Below are positions 7,834 to 17,323 of a stretch of DNA of 64,000 bases, piece after piece. How positions within the stretch are numbered: the first letter of the stretch is position 1; each line of letters starts with the position of its first letter. The notes under the pieces were generated by a model, which was given only the letters and a program-made list of their open reading frames with translations, searched no databases and was not told the DNA's origin. The stretch spans positions 18,781-82,780 of the forward strand of contig NZ_NMQZ01000008.1 of NCBI RefSeq assembly GCF_002864685.1, read 5' to 3'. Made by a program: the position numbers and the translations under genes. Source of the DNA: Alloalcanivorax mobilis. Lineage in GTDB: Bacteria > Pseudomonadota > Gammaproteobacteria > Pseudomonadales > Alcanivoracaceae.

Positions 7834-10065
7834 TCACAAAAGATCAAAGACATCCGAACCGGGCCGATGCCAGGGCCGGCCATGGTCGAAACGCCACTTT
7901 GTTATAAGCGCGGCATTATCAAGGCCACCCAGGCGAAACACAATCATGCCATCCCGGTCGGTGCGCAGAAGCGTGACCCCTGCCTCCCGAAGGCGGTGTA
8001 TCACCGCCCCGTTGGGATGGCCAAAGCGATTCGCGTAGCCCGCCGACGCCACCGCCCAACGCGGCTCAAGCGCGGCGATCCAAGCGGCGGTATTGGCGCT
8101 GGCACTGCCGTGGTGGGCCAGTTGCAGCACCGTCACCGGCGCCACCGATCCAAGCAGACGGTATTCCACCTGATCGGTGATGTCGCCGGTCAGCAACGCG
8201 CTGGCGCCGGCCGCCTGCACGCGCAGCACGCAACTGGCCGCGTTGCCCCGCCAGGCGCCCGACCGCGGCGGCCACACCACCGTGAACAGCACGCCGTCAA
8301 ATTGCCAGCGTTGGCCCGCCAGGCACTGGCCCGCGCCGGGCACGCGATCCGGTTCCCCGCTCAACAGCCGGCCGACCTCCGTCAGGTCCGCCAGGCCCCC
8401 CGCGTGGTCGCTGTCGCCATGGCTGACCAGGGTCAGGGTTGGGGTGCGCCGCTGCTCACGCAGCCACGGCACCAGCACCCGCCGCGCGGCGGAACCGCCC
8501 GGCCAACCCGGGCCCACATCGTAGAGCAGTACATGGTGGCGGGTGCGCAGGGCAATGGCCTGCCCCTGCCCGACCTCGAACACCACCATGTCCACCTGGC
8601 CCGGGCCGGGCAAATCCATCGCTGGCAACCACCAGGGCAGCAACCACAGCGGCAACAACCGGCGCGGCCAGGGCCAGGCCGGCAACAGCATCAACAGGCC
8701 GGCGCCGAGCAGCGCCAAGGCCGCCACCGCCGATAACGGCGGCAGTGACGGTGCCGGCCAGCTCTGCATGGCCTCCATGATCGCGGTCGCCAATTCCACC
8801 CCGCTGGCGGCAGCCAGCAGCAAGCCGCTGTGATCGAACAATGCGCCGAGCAGAGCCAGCGGCACCACCAGCAGGCTGAACAACGGCACCAGCACCAGGT
8901 TGGCCAGCGGGCTCCACCAGCCCCAGGCGTCGAACAACCAGCCGCTAAGCGCCGCCATCAGCGTCGGCAGGGCCACCATCACCGGCCAGCGGCCGCCCGC
9001 GCCGGTCAGCAGGGTGATCGCCGCCACCGCCGAGAACGACAACCACAGCCCCTCCGAGAGGGCCGCCAGCGGATCGATCAACAGCACCACCACCAGGGCC
9101 ATCGCCAGCACCTTGCCAGCGGGCAAGGCCCGCCGGCGCCAGCGGCACACCGCCAGCACCACCACCATGATCAGCGCGCGCCGGGTAGGCACCGCGAACC
9201 CGGCCAGCGCGGCGTAGCCGGCGGCACCGGCGAGCGCCGGCCACCACGCCAATTGTTGCAACGCCACCGCCCGCGCCGGCCGGATCAAGCACTGCGCCAG
9301 CGGCGCCAGCACGGCGCGCCCCAGCCCCCAGAGAAGGGCCACCACCAGGCTCAGGTGCAACCCCGAGATGGCCAGCAAGTGCGCGGTGCCCAGCTCACGG
9401 AACAGAGACCAGAGCGGCTCGTCAATGCCGCGCCGATCGCCGGCCACCAGCGCCGGGATCACCGCCGCGCCCAACGGGCTGCGCGACAACCGATCAAACA
9501 ACCGCGCCGAGAGCCGTTCACGCAGAACGGCCAGGCCGCCCTGCCCCGGCCGGCGCTGCGCCACCGTCAGCAAGGCGCCGCGTCCATCAATGCCCTGACT
9601 CAAGTCAATGCGAGTCCGATCCACGCCGCTCTGGTTGTACCAGCCATGGGGAAAATAAAGACGCACCTCGCCCTGAAAGCGATCACCGGCCCCGAGAACC
9701 GGCAGCGGCGCCCAGGACGACACCCGCACCCGATGCCAGCCCGGCCAGCGGCCCGCGTTATCGGTAAGGCGAACCCGCAGTTGCAAACGCTGATGCCGCA
9801 TCGGTTCACCGTAGCGGAAAGCCGTTTCGGTCACCGGCAGCCCTTCCACCCGAGCCTGCACCGCCAGAGTGACGCCGTTGAGCGCTTCCGGCAGCCGCGC
9901 TGCAAGCCCGTGGTGCAAGGCCACCAGCCCATGCAGCCAGCACAACAAAAGCACCAGCCCAAACCGCCAACGCCGCCTGATCAGCACCGGCGCCGCCAGC
10001 AACGGCCACGGGCTACCCGACCAGACCGCCGCCACCAGGGCCGCGGCACCGCACCACCATCGCAT
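7834..10065 (-). CDS. comEC: ComEC/Rec2 DNA-uptake channel protein
   Basis: Large polytopic membrane protein (743 residues) that carries single-stranded DNA into the cytoplasm during natural transformation. An N-terminal OB-like extracytoplasmic region is followed by the hydrophobic competence domain (about residues 220-480, including HLLAISGLHLSL, the family signature) and a C-terminal metallo-beta-lactamase-like domain with SHGDSDHAGG (HxDxDH metal motif). The start at 10065 is preceded by GGAGCAAGG; a start 27 bp upstream is possible. Its presence here is conserved in Pseudomonas; it does not prove competence, as other pilus genes are not in the window. Confidence 0.93.
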   Translation of the reverse strand: MRWWCGAAALVAAVWSGSPWPLLAAPVLIRRRWRFGLVLLLCWLHGLVALHHGLAARLPEALNGVTLAVQARVEGLPVTETAFRYGEPMRHQRLQLRVRLTDNAGRWPGWHRVRVSSWAPLPVLGAGDRFQGEVRLYFPHGWYNQSGVDRTRIDLSQGIDGRGALLTVAQRRPGQGGLAVLRERLSARLFDRLSRSPLGAAVIPALVAGDRRGIDEPLWSLFRELGTAHLLAISGLHLSLVVALLWGLGRAVLAPLAQCLIRPARAVALQQLAWWPALAGAAGYAALAGFAVPTRRALIMVVVLAVCRWRRRALPAGKVLAMALVVVLLIDPLAALSEGLWLSFSAVAAITLLTGAGGRWPVMVALPTLMAALSGWLFDAWGWWSPLANLVLVPLFSLLVVPLALLGALFDHSGLLLAAASGVELATAIMEAMQSWPAPSLPPLSAVAALALLGAGLLMLLPAWPWPRRLLPLWLLPWWLPAMDLPGPGQVDMVVFEVGQGQAIALRTRHHVLLYDVGPGWPGGSAARRVLVPWLREQRRTPTLTLVSHGDSDHAGGLADLTEVGRLLSGEPDRVPGAGQCLAGQRWQFDGVLFTVVWPPRSGAWRGNAASCVLRVQAAGASALLTGDITDQVEYRLLGSVAPVTVLQLAHHGSASANTAAWIAALEPRWAVASAGYANRFGHPNGAVIHRLREAGVTLLRTDRDGMIVFRLGGLDNAALITKWRFDHGRPWHRPGSDVFDLL

Positions 10066-10252
10066 CCTTGCTCCGGGTCTTGTTATCATCAACGCCCCGC
10101 CGGCGTCGACAGAGTGGAATCAGCGGCCCGCCGGTGGCTCTGGGGCGAACTTCATGCCTTGGCGGCCGCTCCGAACCCAATCAGTTTGTAGGCGTTTGCC
10201 GCCGCCGGCGGCATAATGGCGCCGGCCTACCGCACCCGGGACCGCGATCTCC

Positions 10253-10783
10253 ATGCCGAAACGGTTATTCCGCAAATATCTGCCTTCGCCGGAACGCCTC
10301 AAGGGCCATAAAGCCCTGGGCTTTCTTGGCGGCATTCTGTCGGACCCCAATCTCTGGCATATCAATCGGCGTTCGCTCTCCGGGGCGGCCTTTATCGGCG
10401 TGTTCACCGGCTTGCTGCCGATCCCCATGCAAATGGGCCTGGCCGCCCTGCTGGCGCTGCGCTTTCACTGCAACCTGCCCCTTTCGGTGGTGCTGGTGTG
10501 GCTCTCCAATCCGCTCACCTATGTGCCGATTTTCTACTTCACCTACCGGGTCGGCACCTGGATGCTCGGCATGACACCGAGCCCACCCCACGGCATCGAC
10601 GTCGCCTGGTTCGTGCAGCAGTTGGTGCCGCTGTGGGCCGGTTCCCTGGTCTGCGCGGTGACCGGCGGCCTGCTGGCGTTTCTCACCGTGCGCCTGTTCT
10701 GGCGCCTGGCGGTGATTCGCAGCTGGAACCTGCGCGCCCGCTACCGGCGCAGAAAACGCACCCGCCCCAAAGATGGGGAGTAA
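10253..10783 (+). CDS. DUF2062 family membrane protein
   Basis: A 176-residue protein of the DUF2062 family: a short basic N-terminus (MPKRLFRKYLP), the conserved HPxLW-like region (SDPNLWHINRRS), and three hydrophobic segments (about residues 42-62, 68-95 and 125-150) with the PIPMQM and SNPLTYVPIFY motifs typical of the family. The C-terminus is strongly basic and likely cytoplasmic. Its function is unknown. It is divergent from comEC and its placement before lolD matches Pseudomonas (PA2985 region). Confidence 0.88.
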   Translation: MPKRLFRKYLPSPERLKGHKALGFLGGILSDPNLWHINRRSLSGAAFIGVFTGLLPIPMQMGLAALLALRFHCNLPLSVVLVWLSNPLTYVPIFYFTYRVGTWMLGMTPSPPHGIDVAWFVQQLVPLWAGSLVCAVTGGLLAFLTVRLFWRLAVIRSWNLRARYRRRKRTRPKDGE

Positions 10784-10790
10784 AAAAGAG

Positions 10791-10867
10791 TTTTCAGTTT
10801 TCAGTTTTCAGTAAAAGACGCCGCCCGGAGAGGCGTGTTGTCTTACTGAAAACTGAAAACTGAAAAC
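10791..10867. repeat. Inverted heptad repeat (TTTTCAG arms), possible bidirectional terminator
   Basis: The left arm has three TTTTCAG units plus AGTAAAAGACGCC; the right arm, after a short GC loop, is its reverse complement with three CTGAAAA units. Together they can form a stem of about 30 bp. It lies between the convergent DUF2062 and lolD genes, so it could end transcription from both sides, although there is no clean terminal T-run. It is one of several 7-bp-unit arrays in the window. Confidence 0.8.
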
Positions 10868-10968
10868 CGATCCTACCCCCAAAAGGGCGTTGGCGGTGTC
10901 CGCAGGGATAGGAAAATAACCGAAGAGAAACGCTCGTAACGATGTCAGCCAGGCGCCATGACGGCGTG

Positions 10969-11655
10969 TCAGTCCGCGCGCCTTAACAAACCGTCATGGA
11001 GTTCGTGCCGGGTGTGGCAGCGGCTGGCGAAATGATGGTTGTGGGTGACCAGCAGAAAGGCGGTGCCGAGGCGCTGGTTCAGTTCCAGCATCAAGTCCTG
11101 AACCTGATCGGCGGTGCGTTCATCCAGATTGCCAGTGGGTTCGTCGGCGAGCACCAGCGCCGGGTCGGTGACCAGCGCCCGGGCAATCGCCACGCGCTGA
11201 CGCTCGCCGCCACTGAGCGTGGCCGGCTTATGGGTGGTGCGTTGTCCCAGGCCGACCTGCTCCAGCAGCGGGGCGGCGCGTTCCGCGGCCTGCTTGGGGT
11301 GGGTGCCCCGGATCAGCAAGGGCATGGCCACGTTTTCCAGGGCGGTGAACTCGGGCAGCAGGTGGTGGAACTGATACACGAACCCCAGATAACGGTTGCG
11401 AATGCGCCCCAGCGCGCGGTCGCCAAGCCCGGCCAGCGCCTGGCCGCCGATCGCCACGCTGCCATCGCTGGGGGTATCCAGCCCGCCCAGCAGGTTGAGC
11501 AAGGTGGATTTGCCGGAGCCGGAGGCACCGATAATGGCCGCCATGTCGCCGCGCGCCACGGTCAGCTCCACGCCGCTGAGCACCTCCAACATGCCAGCGC
11601 CTTCCTGATAGCGTTTTTTCAGCCCGCGCGCGGCCAGCACCGCTTCATCATTCAT
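10969..11655 (-). CDS. lolD: Lipoprotein-releasing system ATP-binding protein LolD
   Basis: ATPase of the LolCDE complex, which extracts outer-membrane lipoproteins from the inner membrane and hands them to LolA. The 228-residue protein has Walker [10 protein letters not shown], the LolD-region [17 protein letters not shown]-loop, the signature [15 protein letters not shown] and Walker [13 protein letters not shown]. Its ATG overlaps the end of the lolC/E gene by 8 bp, showing translational coupling. Confidence 0.96.
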   Translation of the reverse strand: MNDEAVLAARGLKKRYQEGAGMLEVLSGVELTVARGDMAAIIGASGSGKSTLLNLLGGLDTPSDGSVAIGGQALAGLGDRALGRIRNRYLGFVYQFHHLLPEFTALENVAMPLLIRGTHPKQAAERAAPLLEQVGLGQRTTHKPATLSGGERQRVAIARALVTDPALVLADEPTGNLDERTADQVQDLMLELNQRLGTAFLLVTHNHHFASRCHTRHELHDGLLRRAD

Positions 11656-12883
11656 AACGCAACGCCTCCGCCGGCTGTACCCGGCTGGCCCGCCACGAAG
11701 GGTAAAGCGTTGCCGAGAAACTGATCAGCATGGCGATCGCCACGATCACGCTGACGTCGCTCCACTGCAGTTCCGAAGGCAGATAATTGACGAAATAAGC
11801 ATCGAAAAGCCGGGTGTTGAAGGTGGCCTCCACCCAGGCCGCCACTTCGCTGACATTGCTGGCCAGCAGCACCCCCAGGGCGGTGCCGGCGATGGTTCCG
11901 GCCAGGCCGATCACGGTGCCCTGAACCATGAAAATACGCATGATGGTGCCCGGTGAGGCGCCCAGGGTACGCAACACGGCAATGTTGCCGCGCTTTTCGG
12001 TGACCAGCATCACCTGGCTGGAAATGATATTGAACGCGGCCACCGCGACAATGAAGCTGAGCAACAGCGTCATCATGGTCTTTTCCATCTTGATGGCCTG
12101 GAACAGATTGCCATGGGTGCGGGTCCAGTCGGTGGTGTAATAGGCCTCACCCAGCCCCTGTTGCAATTGCCAGCCCACCTCCGGAGCGGCGAACAGATCG
12201 CTGAGACGCAGGTGCACCCCTTCCACGGTACCGGGCTGGTGCTGCAGGCGCGCGGCATCGTCAACGTTGATGTACGCGTACAGGCCGTCCACTTCCGCCC
12301 GGGCGCGGAAAATGCCGACCACATCGAATCGTTTAAAGCGCGGCATCACCCCCGCCGGCGACACCGTCGCCTCGGGCAACACCAGAGTGATTTTGTCGCC
12401 CACGTCGGCGTCCAGCTTGCGCGCCACGCCATAGCCGAGCACCACACCGAAAGCGCCGGGTTTCAAGGCTTCCAGATTGCCCTGCCACATCATATCGCCG
12501 ACGATCGAGACCTTGCGCTCCGACGCCGGCTCCACGCCGTTGATCAACGCCCCGGCCACGTTGCCCTTGTGGGTCAGCATGCCTTCCAGCTGCAGAAACG
12601 GCGCCGCCGCTTCCACGCCCGGATAACCCTGCACCCGGTCGGCCAGCGCCTGCCAGTCGCGCACCGGTTCACGGCCATGCACGGAGAGGTGAGTGACCAT
12701 CCCCAGGATGCGGGTCTGCAGCTCCCGGTCGAAGCCGTTCATCACCGACAATACGGTGATCAAGACGGCGACACCGAGCATCAGCCCGAGCGCGGAGATC
12801 AGGGTAATCACTGAGATAAAGCTGTTACGGGCACGGGCGCCGGTGTAGCGCAGCCCTACAAACAGTGCAAAAGGTCGGAACAT
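11648..12883 (-). CDS. lolC: Lipoprotein-releasing ABC permease LolC/LolE type
   Basis: Integral membrane subunit of the Lol complex, about 411 residues. It has the family layout: a first transmembrane helix ([20 protein letters not shown]), a large periplasmic MacB-like domain, and three C-terminal helices of the FtsX type ending in LRYE. I placed the start at [14 protein letters not shown], which resembles homologues; an ATG at 12892 would add three residues. Only one LolC/E-type gene is present next to lolD, so this may be the single-subunit version (LolF-like) or the partner lies elsewhere. Confidence 0.92.
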   Translation of the reverse strand: MFRPFALFVGLRYTGARARNSFISVITLISALGLMLGVAVLITVLSVMNGFDRELQTRILGMVTHLSVHGREPVRDWQALADRVQGYPGVEAAAPFLQLEGMLTHKGNVAGALINGVEPASERKVSIVGDMMWQGNLEALKPGAFGVVLGYGVARKLDADVGDKITLVLPEATVSPAGVMPRFKRFDVVGIFRARAEVDGLYAYINVDDAARLQHQPGTVEGVHLRLSDLFAAPEVGWQLQQGLGEAYYTTDWTRTHGNLFQAIKMEKTMMTLLLSFIVAVAAFNIISSQVMLVTEKRGNIAVLRTLGASPGTIMRIFMVQGTVIGLAGTIAGTALGVLLASNVSEVAAWVEATFNTRLFDAYFVNYLPSELQWSDVSVIVAIAMLISFSATLYPSWRASRVQPAEALRYE

Positions 12884-13121
12884 GGCGCGCATTTAAGCAT
12901 TAAAATCGACAGACACGCCAGCCGCTTTGTGACTGGCATCCAAGACCACGGCGCCCGCTGCTGCTGTAATCATGCACGGCATCGCGGTGGCCCGCAGCAT
13001 TGACCACCGCCGATGACCAGAGGTTCAACCATCGCGACCCGGGGATAACAAATCGGGCGGTGGCATTGCTATCATGGAGGCTCGGCGTCCGAGCGCCGGT
13101 TTATTCAATTGGGGAACGACC
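12884..13121. other. Divergent intergenic region between lolC/E and the BamE-like gene
   Basis: These 238 bp must hold the promoters of the lol operon and of the rightward gene at 13122, but I see no strong -35/-10 pair. A small dyad GCCAG...CTGGC occurs around 12919-12939. No gene-like frame is present. Confidence 0.4.
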
Positions 13122-13781
13122 ATGACGATCAAATTCACCGCCCTGGCGCTGGCCATCAGCTTGCTCGTGCCCTTCACCGCCCGCGCCGCCGACGTGCCGG
13201 AGCGCGGCATGAGCCAGCAACAGGTGCGCGAGCGCTTCGGCACGCCGGGGCGGGTACAGCCCGCGGTCGGCCAGCCGCCGATCACCCGCTGGCATTACCC
13301 GGGCTTTACCGTCTACTTCGAAAACGACCGTGCCTTGCATACGGTGATGGAACAGGCCGACGCCGGCGCCAGCGCCGCCGACCCGCGGGCCGGTGCGGTG
13401 CGGGTCGATCCGCGCTTATCCCAGGAGGCGCCGCAGCCGGGCGCCGGGCAAGAACAGCGGCCGCCGCCGGTGACTGAACCCCGCGAGTCGGCGCCGCGCG
13501 AGCCCCAGGATGAGCGCTCGTCGCCAGCGGATTCAACCGCCGATGAGCGGGCCCGGGAGTCGATGAGTTCGCCGGCCGGCCGCACGCCCCGCGCCGAACT
13601 CGACGATCCGCGACAGGACCAGACCGGGGGCGCTCGCTACGACGCCGCCAGCGGTCGCATCATCACCACTGAGGAAAGCACGCCTGACACGGTGCGCCCC
13701 GATGGCGACGGCACGCCGCCGGTGGCGACCCCGAACGGGGGCAGCCTGGTGCCGGTCACCAACCCGGGGGACGCGCCCTGA
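13122..13781 (+). CDS. Exported protein with BamE-like domain and long disordered tail
   Basis: A 219-residue protein starting at the ATG preceded by GGGGAACGACC. Residues 1-22 are a clear signal peptide ending in ARAADV. Residues about 26-75 (RGMSQQQVRERFGTP...ITRWHYPGFTVYFENDRALHTV) look like the small BamE/SmpA fold, in which the protein matches a pattern of a helix followed by strands predicting a reporter-like periplasmic domain. The remaining 140 residues are rich in Pro, Asp, Glu, Arg and Ser with no domain I recognise and are probably disordered. It is not BamE itself (no lipobox). Function unknown; it may be co-transcribed with aguA. Confidence 0.72.
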   Translation: MTIKFTALALAISLLVPFTARAADVPERGMSQQQVRERFGTPGRVQPAVGQPPITRWHYPGFTVYFENDRALHTVMEQADAGASAADPRAGAVRVDPRLSQEAPQPGAGQEQRPPPVTEPRESAPREPQDERSSPADSTADERARESMSSPAGRTPRAELDDPRQDQTGGARYDAASGRIITTEESTPDTVRPDGDGTPPVATPNGGSLVPVTNPGDAP

Positions 13782-13878
13782 CCCGCCGGCCGGTCTTGCC
13801 GCTGGCCGGATATTGACGGCACCGGGCCTGGGTAACACAATCGCGGCGCCACCCGCTATCCATTGACCGAGCCCCGAC

Positions 13879-14907
13879 ATGCGCCGATTGCTCCCCGAAT
13901 GGCACCCCCAATGGGGGGTGCTGCTGGCCTGGCCCGATGCCCGAACCGATTGGGCCGACGCCCTGGAAGACACGCAAAGCTGCTACCAGGATCTTCTCAG
14001 CGCCATTCTCGGCCATGAGCGCGTGCTGCTGGTGTGCCGCGATGCGCAAAGCGCCGACGCGGTGCGTGAACGCCTGCGCGCCGCCGACATCGGTGTTGAC
14101 CGTCTGCACACCGTGATCGCCGACTACGACGACACCTGGACACGGGATTTCGGGCCGATCACCGTGCAGCAGGATGGCCAGCCCCTGCTGTTGGATTTCC
14201 GCTTCACCGGCTGGGGCGGCAAATTTGGCAGCGCCAACGACGACGCCCTCAACGCCGCCCTGCCCTGGTCGGCGGAGCGCGAAGCGGTGGACCTGGTGCT
14301 CGAAGGCGGCGCCATCGACACCGACGGCCAGGGCACCCTGCTGACCACCCGCGCCTGCCTGCTCAATCCCAATCGCAACCCGTCGTTGAATCTGGCGGAA
14401 CTGGAAGCCGGCCTGAAAAAGCAGCTCGGCGTGGAGCGCATCTGGTGGTTGGAAAACGGCTACCTGGAAGGCGATGACACCGACGCCCACGTGGACACGC
14501 TGGCCCGGTTCGTCAACCCGCGCACCATCGCCTATGTGCAATGCCAGGACCGCGACGACGATCACTATCCGGCCCTGGCCGCCATGGAGCGTGAACTGCA
14601 AGCGCTGGCCGACGCCCACGGCCTGACATTGGTGGCCTTGCCGATGGCGGTGCCGCAATACAACGCCGAAGGCGAGCGGCTGCCCGCCACCTACGCCAAC
14701 TTCCTGATCACCAACCGGGCGATCCTGGTGCCCACCTACCGGTGCGCCACCGACGCCGCCGCCCTGGACGCCCTCGGCGCCGTGGCCGGCGAGCGGCTGG
14801 TGGTGGGCGTGCCGTGCCGGGCGTTGATCGAGCAGCATGGCAGTTTGCACTGTGTCACCATGCAACTGCCCGAAGGCGTTCTCGACCCGACGTTCACCGA
14901 GGAGTGA
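13879..14907 (+). CDS. aguA: Agmatine deiminase
   Basis: Hydrolyses agmatine to N-carbamoylputrescine and ammonia. The 342-residue protein belongs to the guanidino-group-modifying family: DDTWTRDFGP (about residues 85-94), LEGGAID, DDTDAHVDTLARF and the C-terminal GSLHCVTMQLP containing the nucleophilic Cys are all in place. The next gene, five bases downstream, encodes the enzyme for the following step, so the two form an arginine-decarboxylase-route putrescine operon. Confidence 0.96.
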   Translation: MRRLLPEWHPQWGVLLAWPDARTDWADALEDTQSCYQDLLSAILGHERVLLVCRDAQSADAVRERLRAADIGVDRLHTVIADYDDTWTRDFGPITVQQDGQPLLLDFRFTGWGGKFGSANDDALNAALPWSAEREAVDLVLEGGAIDTDGQGTLLTTRACLLNPNRNPSLNLAELEAGLKKQLGVERIWWLENGYLEGDDTDAHVDTLARFVNPRTIAYVQCQDRDDDHYPALAAMERELQALADAHGLTLVALPMAVPQYNAEGERLPATYANFLITNRAILVPTYRCATDAAALDALGAVAGERLVVGVPCRALIEQHGSLHCVTMQLPEGVLDPTFTEE

Positions 14908-14912
14908 GCTTT

Positions 14913-15815
14913 ATGCGCGTCGCCGTGATCCAGCAGCACAACAGCGCCGACCTGGACGACAATCTGTCGCGCTCGATGGCGAAGATTCGCGAAGCCGCCA
15001 CCGGCGGAGCCGAGCTGGTGATGCTGCAGGAACTGCATCGCAGTCTGTATTTCTGCCAGACCGAGGACACCGACGTGTTCGATCTGGCCGAGACCATCCC
15101 TGGCCCCACTACCGATGCGCTGGGCGCGCTGGCCGATGAACTGAACATCGTGATCGTCGGCAGCCTGTTCGAAAAGCGCGCCACCGGTCTGTATCACAAC
15201 ACCGCCGTGGTGCTTGAGCGCGATGGAACCCTGGCCGGCATTTATCGCAAGATGCACATCCCCGACGATCCCGGCTTCTATGAGAAGTTCTACTTCACTC
15301 CCGGCGACGCCACCTTCAACGACCAGCGCTCCGGCTTCACACCGATCAACACCAGCGCCGGCAAACTGGGGCTGCTGGTGTGCTGGGATCAGTGGTACCC
15401 GGAAGCGGCGCGGCTGATGGCGCTGGCCGGCGCTGAACTGTTGCTCTACCCCACCGCCATCGGCTGGGACCGCAGCGACGACAACGATGAACAGCAACGT
15501 CAGTTGGACGCCTGGATCACCGTGCAGCGCGCCCACGCCGTGGCCAACGGTGTGCCGGTGCTGGTCGCCAACCGCACCGGCTTCGAACCGGCCCCCCACA
15601 CCACCCGCGACAGCGACGGCATTCAGTTCTGGGGCAACAGTTTTATTTGCGGCCCGCAGGGCGAGTATCTGGCCCACGCCGGCCAGGACGGTGAAGAGAT
15701 CCTGATCGCCGACATCGACAAACGCCGCTCCGAAGACGTCCGCCGCATCTGGCCCTATCTGCGCGACCGCCGCATCGACGCCTACGGCGATCTGACCAAG
15801 CGTTACCGGGATTAA
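14913..15815 (+). CDS. aguB: N-carbamoylputrescine amidase
   Basis: Nitrilase-superfamily enzyme (300 residues) converting N-carbamoylputrescine to putrescine, ammonia and CO2. The E-K-C catalytic triad is visible: Glu in MLQELHRSLYF, Lys in YRKMHIPDDPGFYEKFYFTPGD (a family-specific stretch split here as two parts) and Cys in LLVCWDQWYPEAARL. I chose the ATG at 14913 because it gives the conserved start MRVAVIQQ and follows the aguA stop directly with GGAG overlapping that stop. Together with aguA it completes agmatine to putrescine. Confidence 0.96.
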   Translation: MRVAVIQQHNSADLDDNLSRSMAKIREAATGGAELVMLQELHRSLYFCQTEDTDVFDLAETIPGPTTDALGALADELNIVIVGSLFEKRATGLYHNTAVVLERDGTLAGIYRKMHIPDDPGFYEKFYFTPGDATFNDQRSGFTPINTSAGKLGLLVCWDQWYPEAARLMALAGAELLLYPTAIGWDRSDDNDEQQRQLDAWITVQRAHAVANGVPVLVANRTGFEPAPHTTRDSDGIQFWGNSFICGPQGEYLAHAGQDGEEILIADIDKRRSEDVRRIWPYLRDRRIDAYGDLTKRYRD

Positions 15816-15820
15816 CAGCG

Positions 15821-15838
15821 GATTCAGGATTCAGGATA
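15821..15838. repeat. Heptad tandem repeat, unit GATTCAG
   Basis: Two full GATTCAG units and a partial third lie between the convergent aguB and TusA-like genes, beginning six bases after the aguB stop. The sequence is the reverse complement class of the array at 1685. Confidence 0.6.
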
Positions 15839-15848
15839 GAGCCGGGCG

Positions 15849-16094
15849 TCAGCTCTTTTTCTTCTCAATCCAATACCGATACACCTCGCCATCGTGGCGC
15901 TGATCCAGCAATCGGTGGCCGAGAAACTGACAGAACCTGGGAATGTCGCGCTCGGTGGAGGGGTCGGTGGCGCGGACTTCAAGCACCTCGCCGGGGGCCA
16001 TGTCGCGCACTTTGCCGTGCAGCAGCATGACCGGCTCGGGACAAACCAGGCCGGTGGCGTCCAGCAGGTGTTGCGCTTCGGTGGCGTCGCTCAT
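15849..16094 (-). CDS. tusA: TusA-family sulfurtransferase
   Basis: Small 81-residue protein with the TusA motif DATGLVCPEPVM, in which the Cys carries the persulfide. TusA relays sulfur from a cysteine desulfurase towards tRNA 2-thiouridine synthesis. The length is the same as E. coli TusA and the lysine-rich tail (EKKKS) is unremarkable. It overlaps the stop of the transporter gene upstream by 4 bp. Paralogues of TusA exist, so the exact acceptor is an inference. Confidence 0.9.
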   Translation of the reverse strand: MSDATEAQHLLDATGLVCPEPVMLLHGKVRDMAPGEVLEVRATDPSTERDIPRFCQFLGHRLLDQRHDGEVYRYWIEKKKS

Positions 16095-17323
16095 CGCGTC
16101 TCTGCCCGTGTGTCGCTGAGTGGGGTCCAGAAAAGGGCGGCTATTATAACCAGCCCGCCGAGGGCGGCGGCAAGCAGGAAGTGGCCGCCGTAACCCAGCG
16201 CCGAGGCGCTGAATCCGCTGACCAGAGTGAACAACCCGGCGGCCAGCGGGAACAGCGAGGCCTGCAGGGTGTAATCCGTGCCCTCACTGTCACGGCGGCA
16301 ATAGTCCATCATCACCACGAACAGGGCCACCGTGGACAGACCGTCGGCGAACTGCTCGAACAAGGCGGCCGGCCAGATCCAATCGCCGCTGCCTCGCGCC
16401 GCCGCCGCCCACGCCACGAACGCCAGCGCCTGCAACAGGCCGAAGCCGATCAAACCGGCGCGGCGGCTCAACCACAGCAGGCTCACTCCGCCCAGCAAAG
16501 CGCCGCCCAACCCCGCCATGGAACTGACCAGATCGAGCTGGCCGATGGCGGTCTGGCTCCAGCCCTGGTCCACCAGAAACGGCTTGATCATGCGCGAGCC
16601 AAAGCCGTCGCCGATTTTGTAGCCGATCAGCAGCACCGCCCACAGCCCCAGGCCCGGCCGGCGCCAGAAACCGGTGAACATGCGCCAGCCACCCTGACGC
16701 CGGGCCGGCATCGGCACCTGTTCCAGCGGCTCGGGAAATCGCAATACCGGAATCAGCAAGGCCAGCGTGAGCGCCGCCATCAGCAATAAGGTGGTGCGCC
16801 AGCCGAGCCAGTCGGTGGCGATCAGCAGCATCCCGCCACTGAGCATCAGGCCCACTTTATAGCCGATCACCTGAACGCTGTTGCCCGGGCCACGCAAAGA
16901 CGGCCTCAGCAAACGCACCGCCAGGCCGTCGGTGGCGATGTCCTGGGTGGCGCTGGCGGCGTTGAGCAACAACAGCACCGCCAGCAACAGAGGGAAACCG
17001 GCACCGAACCAGAAGGCGCGCTCGCCCACCGCCAGCGCCAGCAACACCAGGATCACCAACGCCTGACAGGCCAGTATCCAGCGCTTGCGGTGATCCGCGC
17101 CGCCCCGGCCCAGGCGGTCGACCCAGGGCGCCCACAGGAACTTCAATACCCAGGGCACCGCCGCCAGGCCGGCCAGGCCGATCCACTCCCGCGACAGGCC
17201 GCTCTCGCGGCCCAGGGAAGGCACCGCCTCGGCGAGCAGACCGGCGGGCAGCCCCTGAAGAAAATACAGCGCCGACAAAGTGCCCAGCAGCAGCGGCGCC
17301 AGCGCGGCGCGCTCAGTGGTCAC
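16091..17323 (-). CDS. MFS transporter, AmpG-like
   Basis: A 410-residue major facilitator with about twelve hydrophobic segments. The N-terminal [11 protein letters not shown] stretch, the first cytoplasmic loop with [14 protein letters not shown] and the [12 protein letters not shown] motif in the fourth helix region are typical of the AmpG/acetyl-CoA-transporter-like subfamily, which includes muropeptide permeases. The start is GTG and the gene overlaps rlmM by 11 bp and tusA by 4 bp. The substrate cannot be told from sequence; muropeptide uptake is the default guess. Confidence 0.82.
   Translation of the reverse strand: MTTERAALAPLLLGTLSALYFLQGLPAGLLAEAVPSLGRESGLSREWIGLAGLAAVPWVLKFLWAPWVDRLGRGGADHRKRWILACQALVILVLLALAVGERAFWFGAGFPLLLAVLLLLNAASATQDIATDGLAVRLLRPSLRGPGNSVQVIGYKVGLMLSGGMLLIATDWLGWRTTLLLMAALTLALLIPVLRFPEPLEQVPMPARRQGGWRMFTGFWRRPGLGLWAVLLIGYKIGDGFGSRMIKPFLVDQGWSQTAIGQLDLVSSMAGLGGALLGGVSLLWLSRRAGLIGFGLLQALAFVAWAAAARGSGDWIWPAALFEQFADGLSTVALFVVMMDYCRRDSEGTDYTLQASLFPLAAGLFTLVSGFSASALGYGGHFLLAAALGGLVIIAALFWTPLSDTRAETR

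Noticed and set aside
8830..10191. Open frame of 453 codons on the plus strand.
   Set aside because: Antisense to comEC and made of Gln/Arg/His runs without domain signs.
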